Assembly: GCA_015233565.1 (NCBI GenBank)
Contig: JADFXM010000010.1
Coordinates: 107,449-171,448 of the forward strand
Source of the DNA: Candidatus Rifleibacteriota bacterium
GTDB taxonomy: Bacteria; Muiribacteriota; Ozemobacteria; Ozemobacterales; Ozemobacteraceae
Length of the DNA stretch: 64,000 nt
Reading direction: 5' to 3'
The position numbers and the translations under genes are program-made. The number at the start of each line of letters is the position of its first letter. Within the stretch, counting starts at the first letter, position 1. Below the pieces are notes generated by a model. The model was given only the letters and a program-made list of their open reading frames with translations, ran no database searches and was not told where the DNA came from. Shown one piece after another: positions 8,975 to 17,775 of the stretch.

Positions 8975-9538
8975 CTATTTTGAAATGATTGTGTGGGTTG
9001 AATTCGGAGTAAATAATACCAGATCTTTCAAGAGTAATAGTCTTTTCTTATTCTTGCGGGAACGGTATACCAATTTTTTTAATCTGGGGACTTTTGATTT
9101 AACTACAAATTTGGAAATTGTAACATGTGGTTTATAATTTATCCCATCTGTATTGGGAAAAGGCTCTAAAAATTTTCCCAATTTATCAAGAAGAATTTCA
9201 TGCATTGTTTTGAGAAGGTCTTCGGAAACAACTTTAAAATATGCGACAGGATCCGCCTCTGGACTCTTCCAAAACATATCTATTCCCCTGATTGCGACTT
9301 TGGCAGGAATATAAGGCCAAAGTAACTCTCTTATTTTGGGAATCAAATCGATTGCAAGCTTTTCCGGAAACTCCTGTGATGGATATCCCAGATATTTAAT
9401 TGTTAAATGAAGCGTATCATTAGTTTCGAATTTATAACAAATCCCCTCAAGCCTTTTTTTGTAAATCGAAATTAGATTGAGGGCCTCTTCGGGCAGTAAA
9501 AACGCAACCGTGAATGGGAGTTGTTTGTGTGGTACCAT
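8975..9538 (-). CDS. thpR: RNA 2',3'-cyclic phosphodiesterase (2H phosphoesterase)
   Basis: A 187-residue 2H-superfamily protein. The two H-x-T/S-x signatures are present: HLTIKYLG near residue 44 and HVTISKF near residue 137, spaced as in ThpR/LigT. The family hydrolyses 2',3'-cyclic phosphate ends of RNA and can ligate tRNA halves in vitro; the true substrate is open. The C-terminal YxxxxKxxF segment is shorter than in E. coli ThpR. No clear Shine-Dalgarno precedes ATG at 9538. It is separated from the upstream PLP-enzyme gene by a likely terminator, so it is probably not part of the purine operon. Confidence 0.82.
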   Translation of the reverse strand: MVPHKQLPFTVAFLLPEEALNLISIYKKRLEGICYKFETNDTLHLTIKYLGYPSQEFPEKLAIDLIPKIRELLWPYIPAKVAIRGIDMFWKSPEADPVAYFKVVSEDLLKTMHEILLDKLGKFLEPFPNTDGINYKPHVTISKFVVKSKVPRLKKLVYRSRKNKKRLLLLKDLVLFTPNSTHTIISK

Positions 9539-9552
9539 TTAATTTGAGAACA

Positions 9553-9595
9553 AATACAAAACCCGTTCACCCAACAAAATTCAAGGATAAACGGG
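9553..9595 (-). terminator. Rho-independent-like terminator of the purine operon
   Basis: On the minus strand CCCGTT (9595-9590) pairs with AACGGG (9567-9562), with further CC/GGG pairing inside, followed by TTTTGTATT. It lies 13 bases after the PLP-enzyme stop. The loop is long (22 bases), so strength is uncertain. Confidence 0.5.
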
Positions 9596-9607
9596 CTGTA
9601 TTAGTTA

Positions 9608-11092
9608 TTAAAGAGAATTTAATACACCAGTTTGTGAATTGAAATCTTCGATTAGTTTTTCCCATTTTGGAACAAGCGTGTAAGCTTCATCCCAGAATTC
9701 GGGATCCCATAATTCATTGATTTCCTCAACCGATTTCCCCTGTTGTTCGACCCAGGTAAAATACTTGAAGTTGTGAAGACGTTTTCGATCGGAAAAATTC
9801 AATTCCATGAAATTCTGCGTGCCATCGCCAAGCAAATATCTTTCCCAGTCTACTTTCGCTTGTCCAGGGTTGTATGCTCCATGGGATTGTGTTAATTCCT
9901 GAATTCGTGACTGGTACATTTCTGCTGAATCCGTGAAAACCGTAAAGAGAATATCGTTTTCATTCATTTCAAAATACTTGGCAGTTTTTATTGCCGATAG
10001 TACGTTACTGATACTGCTGATTCCAAGCAACGGAAGAACATTGATCAATTCTTGACTGATTCCGGATTCTTTCAATATTTTCTGGCCATCCGGTTCGTTA
10101 AAGACCCGCAGAATTCTCATGCAATTTTCGTCGTCAATTGCCACTACTCCATCCGTGTTTCGAACGTTGTGAATCCAAGGAATATGCTTGTCGCCGATCC
10201 CTTCGATTCTATGCCCCCCAAATCCACAGGAGAGAAGGGTTGGACATTGCAATGCTTCTGAGGCAACAATCCGGCAATTTGGCGAAATCTTTTTCAGATA
10301 ATCTCCTGCTGCGATTGTTCCGGCAGAACCGGTTGCTGAAACCCATGCGGACAGACGTCCTGAACTACCCTTGATTTGATTGTACAAGTCTTCTACCGCT
10401 GAAGCTGTGACATGGTAATGCCAATTGGAGTTTCCAAATTCCGAAAATTGATTGAAAATTACAATGCTTTCACCGCGTGTTTTGACCAGTTCCCAGCATT
10501 TGTCGTATATCTCTTTGACATTCGATTCGCACCCTGGGGTTGCAAATATTTCGCTTGTCCCGATTTGCCTTAACCAGTCAAACCGCTCCTTGCTCATCTC
10601 TTCCGGAAGAATTGCAATTGCAGGAGAGGCTAGCAAAGCGCAATCATATGCGCCACCACGGCAATAGTTCCCTGTACTTGGCCAAACTGCCTTCTGAGTA
10701 GTAGGGTCAAACTCGCCGCTGACAAGTCTTGGAACAAGACATCCAAATGCTGCTCCAACCTTATGTGCTCCGGTGGGGAAGTATTTGCCGATTAATCCTA
10801 CAATTCGTGCTTTTACACCTGTTAAAGCCGGGGGAAGCTCGATATAGTTCACTCCACTGTAAAGGCCTGTTTTGACATCGTTTTTCCAGGATATTCTGAA
10901 AAGATTCAATGGATTAACATCCCAAAATCCTAACGGTTTTAGGCGATTCTTCACCTTCTCAGGGATAAGGGAGGGATTTTTCATCTGGTTGAAAGTCGGA
11001 ATTAAAATTCCCTTCTCTTTACATCGTTGGATGGTCTTTCCAAGAACATCCTTTCGGAACTTCATTTCAAATCTTTTTGAATATTTTGACAC
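9608..11092 (-). CDS. Fold-type II PLP-dependent enzyme in the YgeX position
   Basis: A 494-residue member of the tryptophan-synthase-beta/cysteine-synthase superfamily. The PLP lysine is in GAHKVGAAFG (K111); STGNYCRGGAYD binds the substrate carboxylate and the Gly-rich ATGSAGTIAAG loop binds the cofactor phosphate. It occupies the place of ygeX (diaminopropionate ammonia-lyase) in ygeW/ygeY/ssnA clusters, but it is about 95 residues longer than that enzyme. A beta-elimination or ammonia-lyase reaction on an amino acid from purine breakdown is therefore an inference. Start is GTG at 11092 with AAAGGA nine bases upstream; a downstream ATG at 11065 lacks a site. Last gene of the operon. Confidence 0.85.
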   Translation of the reverse strand: MSKYSKRFEMKFRKDVLGKTIQRCKEKGILIPTFNQMKNPSLIPEKVKNRLKPLGFWDVNPLNLFRISWKNDVKTGLYSGVNYIELPPALTGVKARIVGLIGKYFPTGAHKVGAAFGCLVPRLVSGEFDPTTQKAVWPSTGNYCRGGAYDCALLASPAIAILPEEMSKERFDWLRQIGTSEIFATPGCESNVKEIYDKCWELVKTRGESIVIFNQFSEFGNSNWHYHVTASAVEDLYNQIKGSSGRLSAWVSATGSAGTIAAGDYLKKISPNCRIVASEALQCPTLLSCGFGGHRIEGIGDKHIPWIHNVRNTDGVVAIDDENCMRILRVFNEPDGQKILKESGISQELINVLPLLGISSISNVLSAIKTAKYFEMNENDILFTVFTDSAEMYQSRIQELTQSHGAYNPGQAKVDWERYLLGDGTQNFMELNFSDRKRLHNFKYFTWVEQQGKSVEEINELWDPEFWDEAYTLVPKWEKLIEDFNSQTGVLNSL

Positions 11093-11137
11093 TTAAAATT
11101 TTCCTTTCGACCTGTTATACAAAGTTGAAAACTTCAC

Positions 11138-12094
11138 TCAGGGAAATATATGTGTTCCGGCTTCACCTCTTACTGCTCGGGCCAGATTTTCAGGATTCGT
11201 GATGATAGCATGTTTTCCACCCTCTCTGAGAAAATTCAGTACGGCTTTACACTTTGGAAGCATTGAACCAGGCTTGAAGTGCCCCTCGGCAACATACTTT
11301 GTGAGTTCAGCAGCTGTTACTTTATCAAGCGCTTTTTGATCCGGTTTTCCAAAATTTAAATAAACTTTCTCAACTGCAGTTGAAATTACAAAAACATCTG
11401 CTTTTATTCGGCCGGCAAGCAGTGCCGAGGCGTAATCCTTGTCGATTACTGCCGAAGAACCCTTTAAAACACCTTTTTCATCGCGAATGACCGGTACTCC
11501 ACCACCACCGACTGCAACAACAATGAAATTGTTATCAACAAGACTTTTAATTGCCTTTTCTTCCACTATTTCAATCGGTAAAGGCGAGGCAACAACTCTT
11601 CGCCAGCCCCGTCCAGCATCTTCCATTATGTCCCAGCCGTCTTTTGCTTGTCTCTCTTTTGCTTCAGCCTCAGTGTAGAATTTCCCGATTGGTTTACTGG
11701 GTTTTTGAAATGATGGATCATTTTTGTCAACCAAAACCTGCGTGACTACTGTTACCGCTTGCCGGTCAATTCCCCGCTTTTTGAATTCATTTGAAAGTGC
11801 CATTTGGAAATTATATCCTATGGCTCCTTGTGTGTCTGCTACGCATGAATCAAGTGGTACAGTATGCAGATGATTACGGGAAAGTTCTGAACGAAGAAGG
11901 ATGAATCCTACTTGCGGACCATTTCCATGAGTAATTACGACATTGTAGCCTTCAATTATCATATCGGCAATATGTACCATTGTGTTCGCCGCGGCTTGGT
12001 ATTGGTCCCCGACACTCTGTCTTTTTTCATCTTGAATCAGAGAATTGCCGCCGACTGCAACTACAGCTACCTTTCCATTCCTTGGTATGTTCAC
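11138..12094 (-). CDS. Carbamate kinase (ArcC/YqeA family)
   Basis: Catalyses carbamoyl phosphate + ADP = ATP + CO2 + NH3, the energy-yielding last step of several fermentations. The 318-residue sequence has VAVGGNSL at the N-terminus, THGNGPQVGF, PLDSCVADTQGAIGY, a VAVGGGGVPV strand and the VIDKDYASALLA nucleotide-binding segment, all typical of the family. Start is GTG at 12094 with CACGGAGAAA upstream. It begins 17 bases after the carbamoyltransferase gene, which would supply carbamoyl phosphate by phosphorolysis of a ureido compound. Confidence 0.95.
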   Translation of the reverse strand: MNIPRNGKVAVVAVGGNSLIQDEKRQSVGDQYQAAANTMVHIADMIIEGYNVVITHGNGPQVGFILLRSELSRNHLHTVPLDSCVADTQGAIGYNFQMALSNEFKKRGIDRQAVTVVTQVLVDKNDPSFQKPSKPIGKFYTEAEAKERQAKDGWDIMEDAGRGWRRVVASPLPIEIVEEKAIKSLVDNNFIVVAVGGGGVPVIRDEKGVLKGSSAVIDKDYASALLAGRIKADVFVISTAVEKVYLNFGKPDQKALDKVTAAELTKYVAEGHFKPGSMLPKCKAVLNFLREGGKHAIITNPENLARAVRGEAGTHIFP

Positions 12095-12111
12095 TTTTTT
12101 TCTCCGTGACT

Positions 12112-13104
12112 TCAGGCCATCGTTAAGGCCATTATCGCCTTTTGAACATGCAGTCGATTTTCAGCTTCATCGTATACCACGCTGTGAGGACCGTCGATAA
12201 CAGCTTCTTCAACTTCATAACCACGGTCAGCCGGAAGGGGATGCATATAAATTGAATGCTTGTTTGTCAAGTCCATCATTTTTGTTGTGGCTTTCCAGGT
12301 TGGATACTTTTTGATAAGATCCAATCCGGCTTTTTGATCCAAATTCTTTTCTTCCATGTGTACAAGAGGACCCCAGGATTTTGGAATAACGATATCGCAA
12401 CCACGGAAAGCATCTTCCTGTTCATAGGAAATTTTAAAGTTGCTTCCATATTCTTTTGCATTCTCTGCGGCCAGTTTTTCGAATTGCGGTTGAAGCTTAA
12501 ATTCAGGTGGATAAGCAAGCACTGTGTCAATTCCCATTCTTGGCATTAGCAGGGCTAGGGAAACCGGAACTGATAGAGGTCGGACATAATTCGGTGCTGA
12601 TGTCCAGGATACACCGATCTTCAAACCTTTGGTATTTCGCCCAAACTTCTCTACAATTGTCATATAATCGGCTAGAACCTGACATGGATGATATTCATCG
12701 CATTGCATGTTGATTACAGGGCCACGACTATACTTGGCTATCTCTCGAATGTAGGGGTTTCCCTGTTTATAAGCGCAGTGCCGGACTGCAATTCCATGAC
12801 CGTAACTTGAAAGGATTGTACCGGTATCTTTTGCATTCTCGCCATGGCTGATTTGCATTACGTTGGGCGTCAGAAAATGAGCATGTCCACCCAACTGTGT
12901 CATTCCGGCTTCAAAGCTGTTTCTTGTTCTTGTGCTGTTATCAAAGAAAATCATGAACAGGGTTTTGTCTTCGAGTAGTTTTGTTTTCTGTCCAAGGGCA
13001 AATTTCATCTTAAGTTCAAATGCTAAATCCCAGGCCATCCATAATTCTTCGTTTGACCATTCCTGGTCAGTGATAAAATGCCGACCACGTAAATTTGTTT
13101 TCAT
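12112..13104 (-). CDS. ygeW: YgeW-like knotted carbamoyltransferase
   Basis: A transcarbamoylase-family protein of 330 residues. The carbamoyl phosphate loop STRTR is at 57-61, HPCQ at 139-142, a SHGE segment near 86, and the segment 165-205 carries the R-P-L-S-V-P pattern and the LAYP-P strand typical of the knotted branch (YgeW, AOTC, SOTC). The last catalytic loop is HPLP at 288-291 where ornithine transcarbamylases have HCLP. In the cluster it would split a carbamoylated intermediate to carbamoyl phosphate for the next enzyme, carbamate kinase. It is about 60 residues shorter than E. coli YgeW, so exact orthology is uncertain. Shine-Dalgarno AAGGAG precedes ATG. Confidence 0.85.
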   Translation of the reverse strand: MKTNLRGRHFITDQEWSNEELWMAWDLAFELKMKFALGQKTKLLEDKTLFMIFFDNSTRTRNSFEAGMTQLGGHAHFLTPNVMQISHGENAKDTGTILSSYGHGIAVRHCAYKQGNPYIREIAKYSRGPVINMQCDEYHPCQVLADYMTIVEKFGRNTKGLKIGVSWTSAPNYVRPLSVPVSLALLMPRMGIDTVLAYPPEFKLQPQFEKLAAENAKEYGSNFKISYEQEDAFRGCDIVIPKSWGPLVHMEEKNLDQKAGLDLIKKYPTWKATTKMMDLTNKHSIYMHPLPADRGYEVEEAVIDGPHSVVYDEAENRLHVQKAIMALTMA

Positions 13105-13208
13105 TTCTCATTCTCCTTCGTATTTAAATTCCTAAGTCGACTCTTAATGTTCAATAAATTTTCTATTATAGAAATCAAACCTGACAAGGTTCTTTTTATC
13201 AATTTTTT

Positions 13209-14417
13209 TTACTTAATTCCCATTTCTCGTAAAATTAGTGGAAGGGTTGCATAAAACTCCGTTGCTTTTACAACTTCTTCAATTGGAACCTGGTCATTAA
13301 CTGTGTGCGCGTAAATCTCATTTCCTGGTCCAAAGCCTATTGATGGGATATTTGCTTTCCCCATCCAATATGTTCCATTAGTGGAAAAAACCCATTTATC
13401 AACTACCGGATCGTTATTGTCGCATACTTCCTTGTAGGCCTGAATCGATGCCTGAACCAAAGGATGCTTTTGATCAAGAGCCCATGGTGGGTAATATTTA
13501 CTAACAGGAAATTTGAAGTTTGTGTAACTTGGGGTGTCATAAAATAGCTCTTCGACTTTTGCGTCCTTCATCGATGAAAGCGATTCCAATTCCTTTATTG
13601 AAGATTCTTCGTTTTCTCCGAAGGTAAGACGTCTGTCAAGATAAATGGTACATTCGTCAGGAACAGCATTTAAACTGGGTGTCTTGCACTCAATTTTGCT
13701 CACCACTATTGAGCCTTTTCCTAAAAATGCATCATCCTTAAACATATGGCTCATTTTGCTGATTTCCTCAATAATGGGTGACATTTTGTAAATTGCATTC
13801 TCACCTCTTTCAGGTGCTGAAGCATGGCATGTTCTTCCTTTTGTTGTCACCTTGAGTTCAACTCGGCCTCTGTGGCCACGATATATTCTCATGCAGGTGG
13901 GTTCCCCAATAACAACATAGTCCGGTTTGATTTTTTCTGTTTCAATCAAGGAATTGGGTGCTATTCCATCGCAGTCCTCTTCCATATTTCCAAAGTAGTA
14001 CATAGAAAAACCGTCCATTAGTTTGAGGTCTTTCAATATTTTCAGAGCGTAAATCATGGGTGGAGTGGATCCCTTCTCATCACAGGCTCCCAACCCGAAG
14101 AAAATTCCATTTTCTTCTTTTCCTTTAAAAGGATCCCATTTCCATTGGGTCTCATCTGCAATTCCGACTGTGTCAATGTGACTGTCGAAAAGAACCTTCT
14201 TCGAGCCCAATCCTACTCGGCCTACTGAATTTCCCATTTTGTCTACAAATACTTCGTCAAAACTGAGTTTAAACATCTCCTCATTAATTCTTTGGACTAC
14301 ATCCCCAATTTGGGAGTTGTAAGAAGGTATTGCGATAATTTCCTTCAAAAACTGAATGATTTTCGGACGATGTTTTTGTACTTCCTGTTTAATTTTTTTA
14401 ATAATTTCTTTGTCCAT
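13209..14417 (-). CDS. ygeY: YgeY-family M20 metallohydrolase
   Basis: A 402-residue M20/M28-type zinc hydrolase of the YgeY group found in selenium-linked/purine clusters. Metal and catalytic motifs are intact: SHID (H80, D82), GACDEKG (D near 113), MEED (E pair near 146), GEPT (E near 172) and YAHTVND near the C-terminus. The internal HRGRVELKV and TCHASAPERGENA define the dimerisation lid. It probably hydrolyses an amide or ureido bond in a ring-opened purine product; the exact substrate is unproven. GAGGAG precedes ATG and ssnA ends 11 bases upstream, supporting an operon. Confidence 0.92.
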   Translation of the reverse strand: MDKEIIKKIKQEVQKHRPKIIQFLKEIIAIPSYNSQIGDVVQRINEEMFKLSFDEVFVDKMGNSVGRVGLGSKKVLFDSHIDTVGIADETQWKWDPFKGKEENGIFFGLGACDEKGSTPPMIYALKILKDLKLMDGFSMYYFGNMEEDCDGIAPNSLIETEKIKPDYVVIGEPTCMRIYRGHRGRVELKVTTKGRTCHASAPERGENAIYKMSPIIEEISKMSHMFKDDAFLGKGSIVVSKIECKTPSLNAVPDECTIYLDRRLTFGENEESSIKELESLSSMKDAKVEELFYDTPSYTNFKFPVSKYYPPWALDQKHPLVQASIQAYKEVCDNNDPVVDKWVFSTNGTYWMGKANIPSIGFGPGNEIYAHTVNDQVPIEEVVKATEFYATLPLILREMGIK

Positions 14418-14428
14418 TTGATTTCTCC

Positions 14429-15769
14429 TCAGAGCCTTTCCCAGAGAGATTTGGCTAACTCTCTTGATTTCGCGCAGATTTCAGATTCTTCTTCTTCGCT
14501 GATAAAGGAAAATTTGCCGTCTTCATAAACAGTTTTTCCCTGGCAAATTACTTCCTGAGTGGTTGATGTTGAAAGCCCGAAAAGCAGGTGTCCCAATGTG
14601 TTGGTGGATGTTAATGGCGTGGGAGGATCATAGTTCCAAATTACCAAGTCACTTCCAGCTCCTTCTTCCAGGGTTCCTAGTGGGATTTTGAAAAGTTTGT
14701 GTGCAAGTGATGGGTTATTCCTTGAAAACACTTTCCATATTTCACTGTAAATTTTACGAGGGTCTTTTGCTTGATGCTTGTGAAGAATGTTGGCCACAGT
14801 CAAATCCTCGAGTGGTGAAGCTGAGAAACCATCAGTTCCTAATGCGACAGGAATTTTTTCGTGGATCATCGCTTCCAGATTAGCGCAGCCCACAGCGTTA
14901 TTCATATTTGATCTGGGATTGTGCACCACGTTAGTGCGTGTCAAGGCAAGAGTTTGAAGGTCGATTTCATCGACATGCACGCAATGGGCAAAAATTGAAT
15001 CAGGGCCTGTAAAACCAAATCGATGAAGGCGATCAATTACTGATCGATATCCTCGTGTTCTTGCGTCATCAAGATCAGCACGATCTTCGGCGGCATGAAT
15101 ATGAATCCCGCATTTAAGCCCCTTAACCAGTTCCGCAACTCTGCCCAAGGTTGTGTCTTCCAGTGTGAAACTTGCATGTAATCCAAAGAGAGCGGCAATA
15201 TCTTTTTCATTTTCCAACTTCAGGCCTCTGATGAAATTTGCATTTTCTTCGATTCCAGCTTCTTTGCGTGAGGTTCCATCACGGTCTGAGACTTCGTAGC
15301 ACAGACAGCCACGTAAACCACATTTTCTGAATACCTTCTTCAAGGTTTCAAGAGATCCAGCTAATGCGTGTGGGCTGGAATGATGATCTATGAGAGATGT
15401 CACTCCACCTCTGATTGCACCAAGAAGAGGAATTAATGCTGAATATTCAACATCTTCAGGTTTCAAGGCTCGATCCAGTTTCCACCAAAGTGTTTCAAGA
15501 ATCTGCGTGAAGTTTTCAGCAGGAGGGTCTTTCAAAGAAATTCCCCGCGCAAATGTGGAATACAAATGCATATGCCCGTTTATTAGCCCAGGCGTTATCA
15601 GTTTTCCTCTTGCATTTTTTACTTTTACCATCGGAAAACGTTTTCTCAGTTCATCTGTTTTCCCAACTGCATGAATCTTTTTCTCGTCAAAAGCCACAGC
15701 CCCATCTTCTACCACCTGATGATTCTCACCAAAAGTTAGAACTGTAGCATGGCCAATAATTTTCATCAT
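14429..15769 (-). CDS. ssnA: SsnA-like amidohydrolase (putative aminohydrolase)
   Basis: A 446-residue amidohydrolase-superfamily enzyme, first gene of the five-gene operon. Metal ligands: NGHMH (H66, H68), HIHAAED, IFAHCVH and the Asp in LGTDGFSASP. The SLIDHHSSPHA and EVSDRDGTS motifs match the SsnA group rather than guanine deaminase. SsnA occurs with ygeX/ygeY/ygeW in bacteria that degrade purines anaerobically; deamination or ring hydrolysis of a purine is the expected role. Two adjacent ATG codons (15769 and 15766) follow GGGAGAAA. A candidate promoter lies 54-81 bases upstream. Confidence 0.9.
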   Translation of the reverse strand: MMKIIGHATVLTFGENHQVVEDGAVAFDEKKIHAVGKTDELRKRFPMVKVKNARGKLITPGLINGHMHLYSTFARGISLKDPPAENFTQILETLWWKLDRALKPEDVEYSALIPLLGAIRGGVTSLIDHHSSPHALAGSLETLKKVFRKCGLRGCLCYEVSDRDGTSRKEAGIEENANFIRGLKLENEKDIAALFGLHASFTLEDTTLGRVAELVKGLKCGIHIHAAEDRADLDDARTRGYRSVIDRLHRFGFTGPDSIFAHCVHVDEIDLQTLALTRTNVVHNPRSNMNNAVGCANLEAMIHEKIPVALGTDGFSASPLEDLTVANILHKHQAKDPRKIYSEIWKVFSRNNPSLAHKLFKIPLGTLEEGAGSDLVIWNYDPPTPLTSTNTLGHLLFGLSTSTTQEVICQGKTVYEDGKFSFISEEEESEICAKSRELAKSLWERL

Positions 15770-15822
15770 TTTCTCCCTTGTTTTGCCGCTTATTCTTTGA
15801 GATCAAAATCTAACACAAAAAA

Positions 15823-15850
15823 AATATAAAATTCAAGTAAACTTTCGCAA
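15823..15850 (-). promoter_or_regulatory. Candidate sigma-70 promoter of the ssnA operon
   Basis: On the minus strand TTGCGA (15850-15845) and TATATT (15828-15823) are separated by 16 bases in an AT-rich stretch upstream of ssnA. The match is moderate, and the AT richness makes chance matches likely. Confidence 0.35.
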
Positions 15851-16516
15851 TTTTTAAACCTTTCTATTATTCGAAGCCCTTTGAAAGACAATAGGTATGT
15901 ATTTAAATTGGTCTGGTATGTTCAAATCGGGGCAAATTAGTGGAAGAAAAACCGTTTGGAGAAACATCAAGTGGAAAAACTTTTTTGTGGAAAAAACATC
16001 AACGGAAAATCTTGGGTTCGTTTAAAATTATTCCTCGCTGCGGGGAAGGCGAAATTTTGTTGGTATGTTCAAAATAGTGTTCAAAAGACAGATTTCAAAT
16101 ATGTTTTATATTTAATTTATAAATTTCATTTCAATTACTGGGAATTTTGGAATCCTCTATTCTGAGAATTTAATACGGATCAAATCTGCTTTAATTAGCA
16201 ATTGTAAATAGTTTTACTGTTCCATTTAAACTTCTCTTAGGCTGTTCAAAGCTTGATTTAATCGTGATTTGCTTCCGCTCAAAGTGATTCTCTTTGAATC
16301 GTGTTGTAACTAGCATCCTGTACAGTTTTAAAGAGGTTAGAGGGCTGTAATGACAGTAGATCGATAGTGTGAATGTTTCCGAGCAGGGTTGGTAAAATTT
16401 TTCCCCAAAAACGACCGAAAATGTTGGGACTTTTTTTTTGAAAATTTTTTTTCTCTTAAAATTTTCTTTGGATTTGCCGATAAAAAGATTGACTATTTGC
16501 TTCAAGGAGTTGAAGA
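15851..16516. other. Intergenic region without a recognised gene
   Basis: This 0.67 kb spacer between the divergent ssnA operon and the SLH gene has no convincing ORF. It holds an exact 13-bp direct repeat, TGGTATGTTCAAA, at 15914-15926 and 16061-16073 (147 bases apart), and poly-T/poly-A tracts near 16430-16455. The repeat could mark the ends of a decayed small element. Confidence 0.5.
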
Positions 16517-17719
16517 ATGGAGAGCAGAAAAAAGTACTACTTTGTTGGAACATTAGCGGCTGTAATTTTAACTGCAATTAGTTTTAATCTGAGTAATTTG
16601 GAAGCATTTACTCAGAAGTTCAATCTTGCTTCCCTTAATCCTGAGGTTCGAATGTGCATCGACCTTGGAATAATCAGCAGTCAGGATGTAAAAAAAGCGA
16701 ATCTTGATTCGCCTATTGACTGTTTCAGTTTGGGAAACCTCTTGAAAAGAACCCTTCAAATGCTTGGAACTCCTGCCGGGTCAAATCTTGGAGAATTTGG
16801 AAGAACAAAAATATTTCCTGGATTTTATTCCCGAAAAAACATTTTGCGGGGAGAGGCTGTTGAAGTTTTTGGGCGATTGGTTCAGTACCTCGCCCACAAC
16901 AATAAAATAGTCCTAGCGGCTACGAAAGTGTTCACTTTCTCAGATTTTAATTCCACCCGGATTGATCAACTTTCTTTTGGATATTTAAAAGAAAAAGGGA
17001 TCGTAAGGGGATATAAAAATGGAAAATTAGGTTCCAATCGACCACTTTCCAGACGTGAAGCCTTCTGCTTCATCTATCGTCTGTATGAACAGGTCGCCAA
17101 GGAAATGACTTCCAGATATCGCAATCGTGAACTTGTTTTTGTTGATATACCAATTGATCACGAATTTATGTCAATCATTAAAACTGTTTCCAAAGCTGGT
17201 GGTTTAAAATATGTCATCATGGGTCCAAGTTTTGATGGAAACCGAATACTGCAAAAAAGGGACATATCAGACATTATGAAAGGAATCTATGAAAAAATTA
17301 ACCAAGGTGAAAAGGTTAATTTAGTTTTCAATGGGAAACCTTTTCTTTCAAGAATTGAGCTTGCTTTAATTTGTGAAAAGTTGCTCTCAGGTATCAGGCC
17401 GGGAAATTCCACTAATTACTTTTCTTATATTGATGTTAAACCAGGATCGTTGGAAGAAAGCGCACTTAGACGGCTCCAGGAAAATGGAATCATGCTTGGG
17501 TACGGTGATGGAAAATTAAGAGGCGAAGAAGGTGTGACATGGTATGAGGGATTTGGAATTCTTGCCAAAGTCCTTGAATTACACGGATATTCTCAAATTT
17601 CTAATGAAGAGTATATTCCTGCTGACAAAAGAGATTTTGAGCAATTCGCCGAAATTTTAAAATCCAAGAGAGCAAAAGTTAGATCGATTCTTAGAAGACA
17701 GCCATCCATAAAAAAGTGA
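16517..17719 (+). CDS. S-layer homology (SLH) domain protein
   Basis: A 400-residue exported protein. Residues 8-27 form a hydrophobic signal or anchor. Then come at least two clear SLH units (GYLKEKGIVRGYKNG...SRREAF near 155-190 and RLQENGIMLGYGDGKL near 315-345) and two weaker ones (about 40-110 and 215-290). SLH domains bind cell-wall-linked polymers or peptidoglycan, so the protein probably tethers the envelope or an S-layer. No other domain is present; the C-terminus is basic (SKRAKVRSILRRQ). Start chosen at ATG after AAGGAG. Convergent with the next gene. Confidence 0.82.
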   Translation: MESRKKYYFVGTLAAVILTAISFNLSNLEAFTQKFNLASLNPEVRMCIDLGIISSQDVKKANLDSPIDCFSLGNLLKRTLQMLGTPAGSNLGEFGRTKIFPGFYSRKNILRGEAVEVFGRLVQYLAHNNKIVLAATKVFTFSDFNSTRIDQLSFGYLKEKGIVRGYKNGKLGSNRPLSRREAFCFIYRLYEQVAKEMTSRYRNRELVFVDIPIDHEFMSIIKTVSKAGGLKYVIMGPSFDGNRILQKRDISDIMKGIYEKINQGEKVNLVFNGKPFLSRIELALICEKLLSGIRPGNSTNYFSYIDVKPGSLEESALRRLQENGIMLGYGDGKLRGEEGVTWYEGFGILAKVLELHGYSQISNEEYIPADKRDFEQFAEILKSKRAKVRSILRRQPSIKK

Positions 17720-17726
17720 AGAAGTG

Positions 17727-17762
17727 CTAAAAAACAAAAAGCCTACCCACGAGGGTAGGCTT
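17727..17762 (-). terminator. Strong rho-independent terminator
   Basis: A perfect 10-bp stem (AAGCCTACCC, loop ACGA, GGGTAGGCTT at 17739-17762). Read on the minus strand it is followed by TTTTGTTTTTT, so it ends the minus-strand gene at 17776-18354; it also sits between two convergent genes and may stop plus-strand transcripts weakly. Confidence 0.88.
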
Positions 17763-17775
17763 GATCCCTGATGGA

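Noticed and set aside
9608..15769. Arginine deiminase-type operon
   Set aside because: A carbamoyltransferase and a carbamate kinase are present, but there is no arginine deiminase; ssnA and ygeY point to the purine-type cluster.
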